Origin: Caldisericia bacterium
GTDB lineage: Bacteria > Caldisericota > Caldisericia > UBA6126 > JAGPKI01
Length of the DNA stretch: 6,754 nt
Assembly: GCA_018054005.1 (NCBI GenBank)
Contig: JAGPKI010000004.1
Span: 20,809-27,562 of the forward strand
Direction of reading: 5' to 3'
Part shown: positions 6,465 to 6,754 of the stretch, piece by piece
How positions within the stretch are numbered: the first letter of the stretch is position 1
How the letters are laid out: the number at the start of each line of letters is the position of its first letter
The notes under the pieces: generated by a model
What the model was told of the DNA's origin: nothing
Databases searched by the model: none
The model's input: only the letters and a program-made list of their open reading frames with translations
Made by a program: the position numbers and the translations under genes

Positions 6465-6754
6465 TATTTCTATTTCCAGAAAACTGTTATTATTGTTAAT
6501 AAGAAGCGGTGGGTTATAGGCAGGTATTCTACTATCTATAAGCCATTTGCCTGGAACATGCGAGTGACCGAATAATATGAGTGATACTTTCTCCCTTGAT
6601 TTAACAAAGTCTCCAATTTTTTTACTCCCCATAAAGGCATTGTTGAAATCCCATTCAGGTGTCTTTTTCTGAATCACACCTTCATAAAAATGGATGTGAT
6701 GAGAAGCAAATACTATTTTATCAACCTTGCTCTCAACATTGCGAAAATCATCTT
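6462..6754 (-). CDS. Calcineurin-like metallophosphoesterase, C-terminal part; 5'-truncated by window edge
   Basis: The minus-strand frame is open to the right edge and ends with TAA at 6464-6462; 96 residues are visible. The GTG at 6677 is internal because clear homology continues upstream of it. The visible part contains DKIVFASHHIHFYEG, whose histidines fit metal-binding motif IV, and LILFGHSHVPGKW, the GHxH motif V. These are two of the conserved metal-ligand blocks of calcineurin-like phosphoesterases; the DxH, GDxxD and GNHD blocks would lie beyond the window. The end, AYNPPLLINNNNSFLEIEI, matches the usual closing NPG..sfl.iei strand, so the C-terminus seems intact despite the adjacent IS remnant. 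The protein is probably a cytoplasmic metal-dependent phosphohydrolase; the substrate cannot be told from this part. It converges on the surface-protein operon and appears functionally unrelated. Confidence 0.88.
   Translation of the reverse strand, partial: DDFRNVESKVDKIVFASHHIHFYEGVIQKKTPEWDFNNAFMGSKKIGDFVKSREKVSLILFGHSHVPGKWLIDSRIPAYNPPLLINNNNSFLEIEI

Noticed and set aside
1..6754. CRISPR array, tRNA or rRNA
   Set aside because: No regularly spaced direct repeats, no tRNA cloverleaf signature with a TTCRA arm and no rRNA-like sequence were seen on either strand.

Overview
The window is very AT-rich, with AGA/ATA-heavy codon use, and looks like bacterial accessory sequence. Its extracellular proteins end in paired copper-amine-oxidase-N-like ('stalk') domains joined to ASH/BACON-like immunoglobulin modules. 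That combination is common in low-GC Firmicutes (Clostridia and relatives) and in deep-branching anaerobes such as Atribacterota or Caldisericota. The lineage is an inference; no rRNA or other phylogenetic marker is present.

Layout: positions 1-5895 hold three plus-strand genes packed as an operon. (1) The 3' part of a surface protein, cut by the left edge, shows two Ig-like domains and two stalk domains. (2) Three bases later comes a complete 1445-residue secreted protein. It has a signal peptide, a gingipain-like (peptidase C25) fold, a probable beta-propeller, four Ig-like domains and two stalk domains. Its C25 domain lacks the His and Cys expected at the active site, so it is probably a pseudoprotease. 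(3) After 25 bases comes a small lipoprotein with an NTF2/DUF4878-like look. Genes 1 and 2 share their C-terminal architecture and are probably tandem paralogues.

Positions 5896-6171 are non-coding and contain a perfect AT-rich palindrome with TATAAT on both strands, a second hairpin and an IS-end-like sequence. Positions 6172-6418 are the broken C-terminal end of an IS3-family transposase, carrying the last DDE glutamate and one frameshift. From 6462 to the right edge, on the minus strand, lies the C-terminal part of a calcineurin-like metallophosphoesterase. It converges on the others and is cut by the window edge.

Reading: the three-gene unit probably builds a cell-surface complex, with two large modular exported proteins and a lipid-anchored partner. 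The transposase scar separates it from unrelated housekeeping-type sequence. The most notable object is the large protein with a catalytically dead C25 domain.
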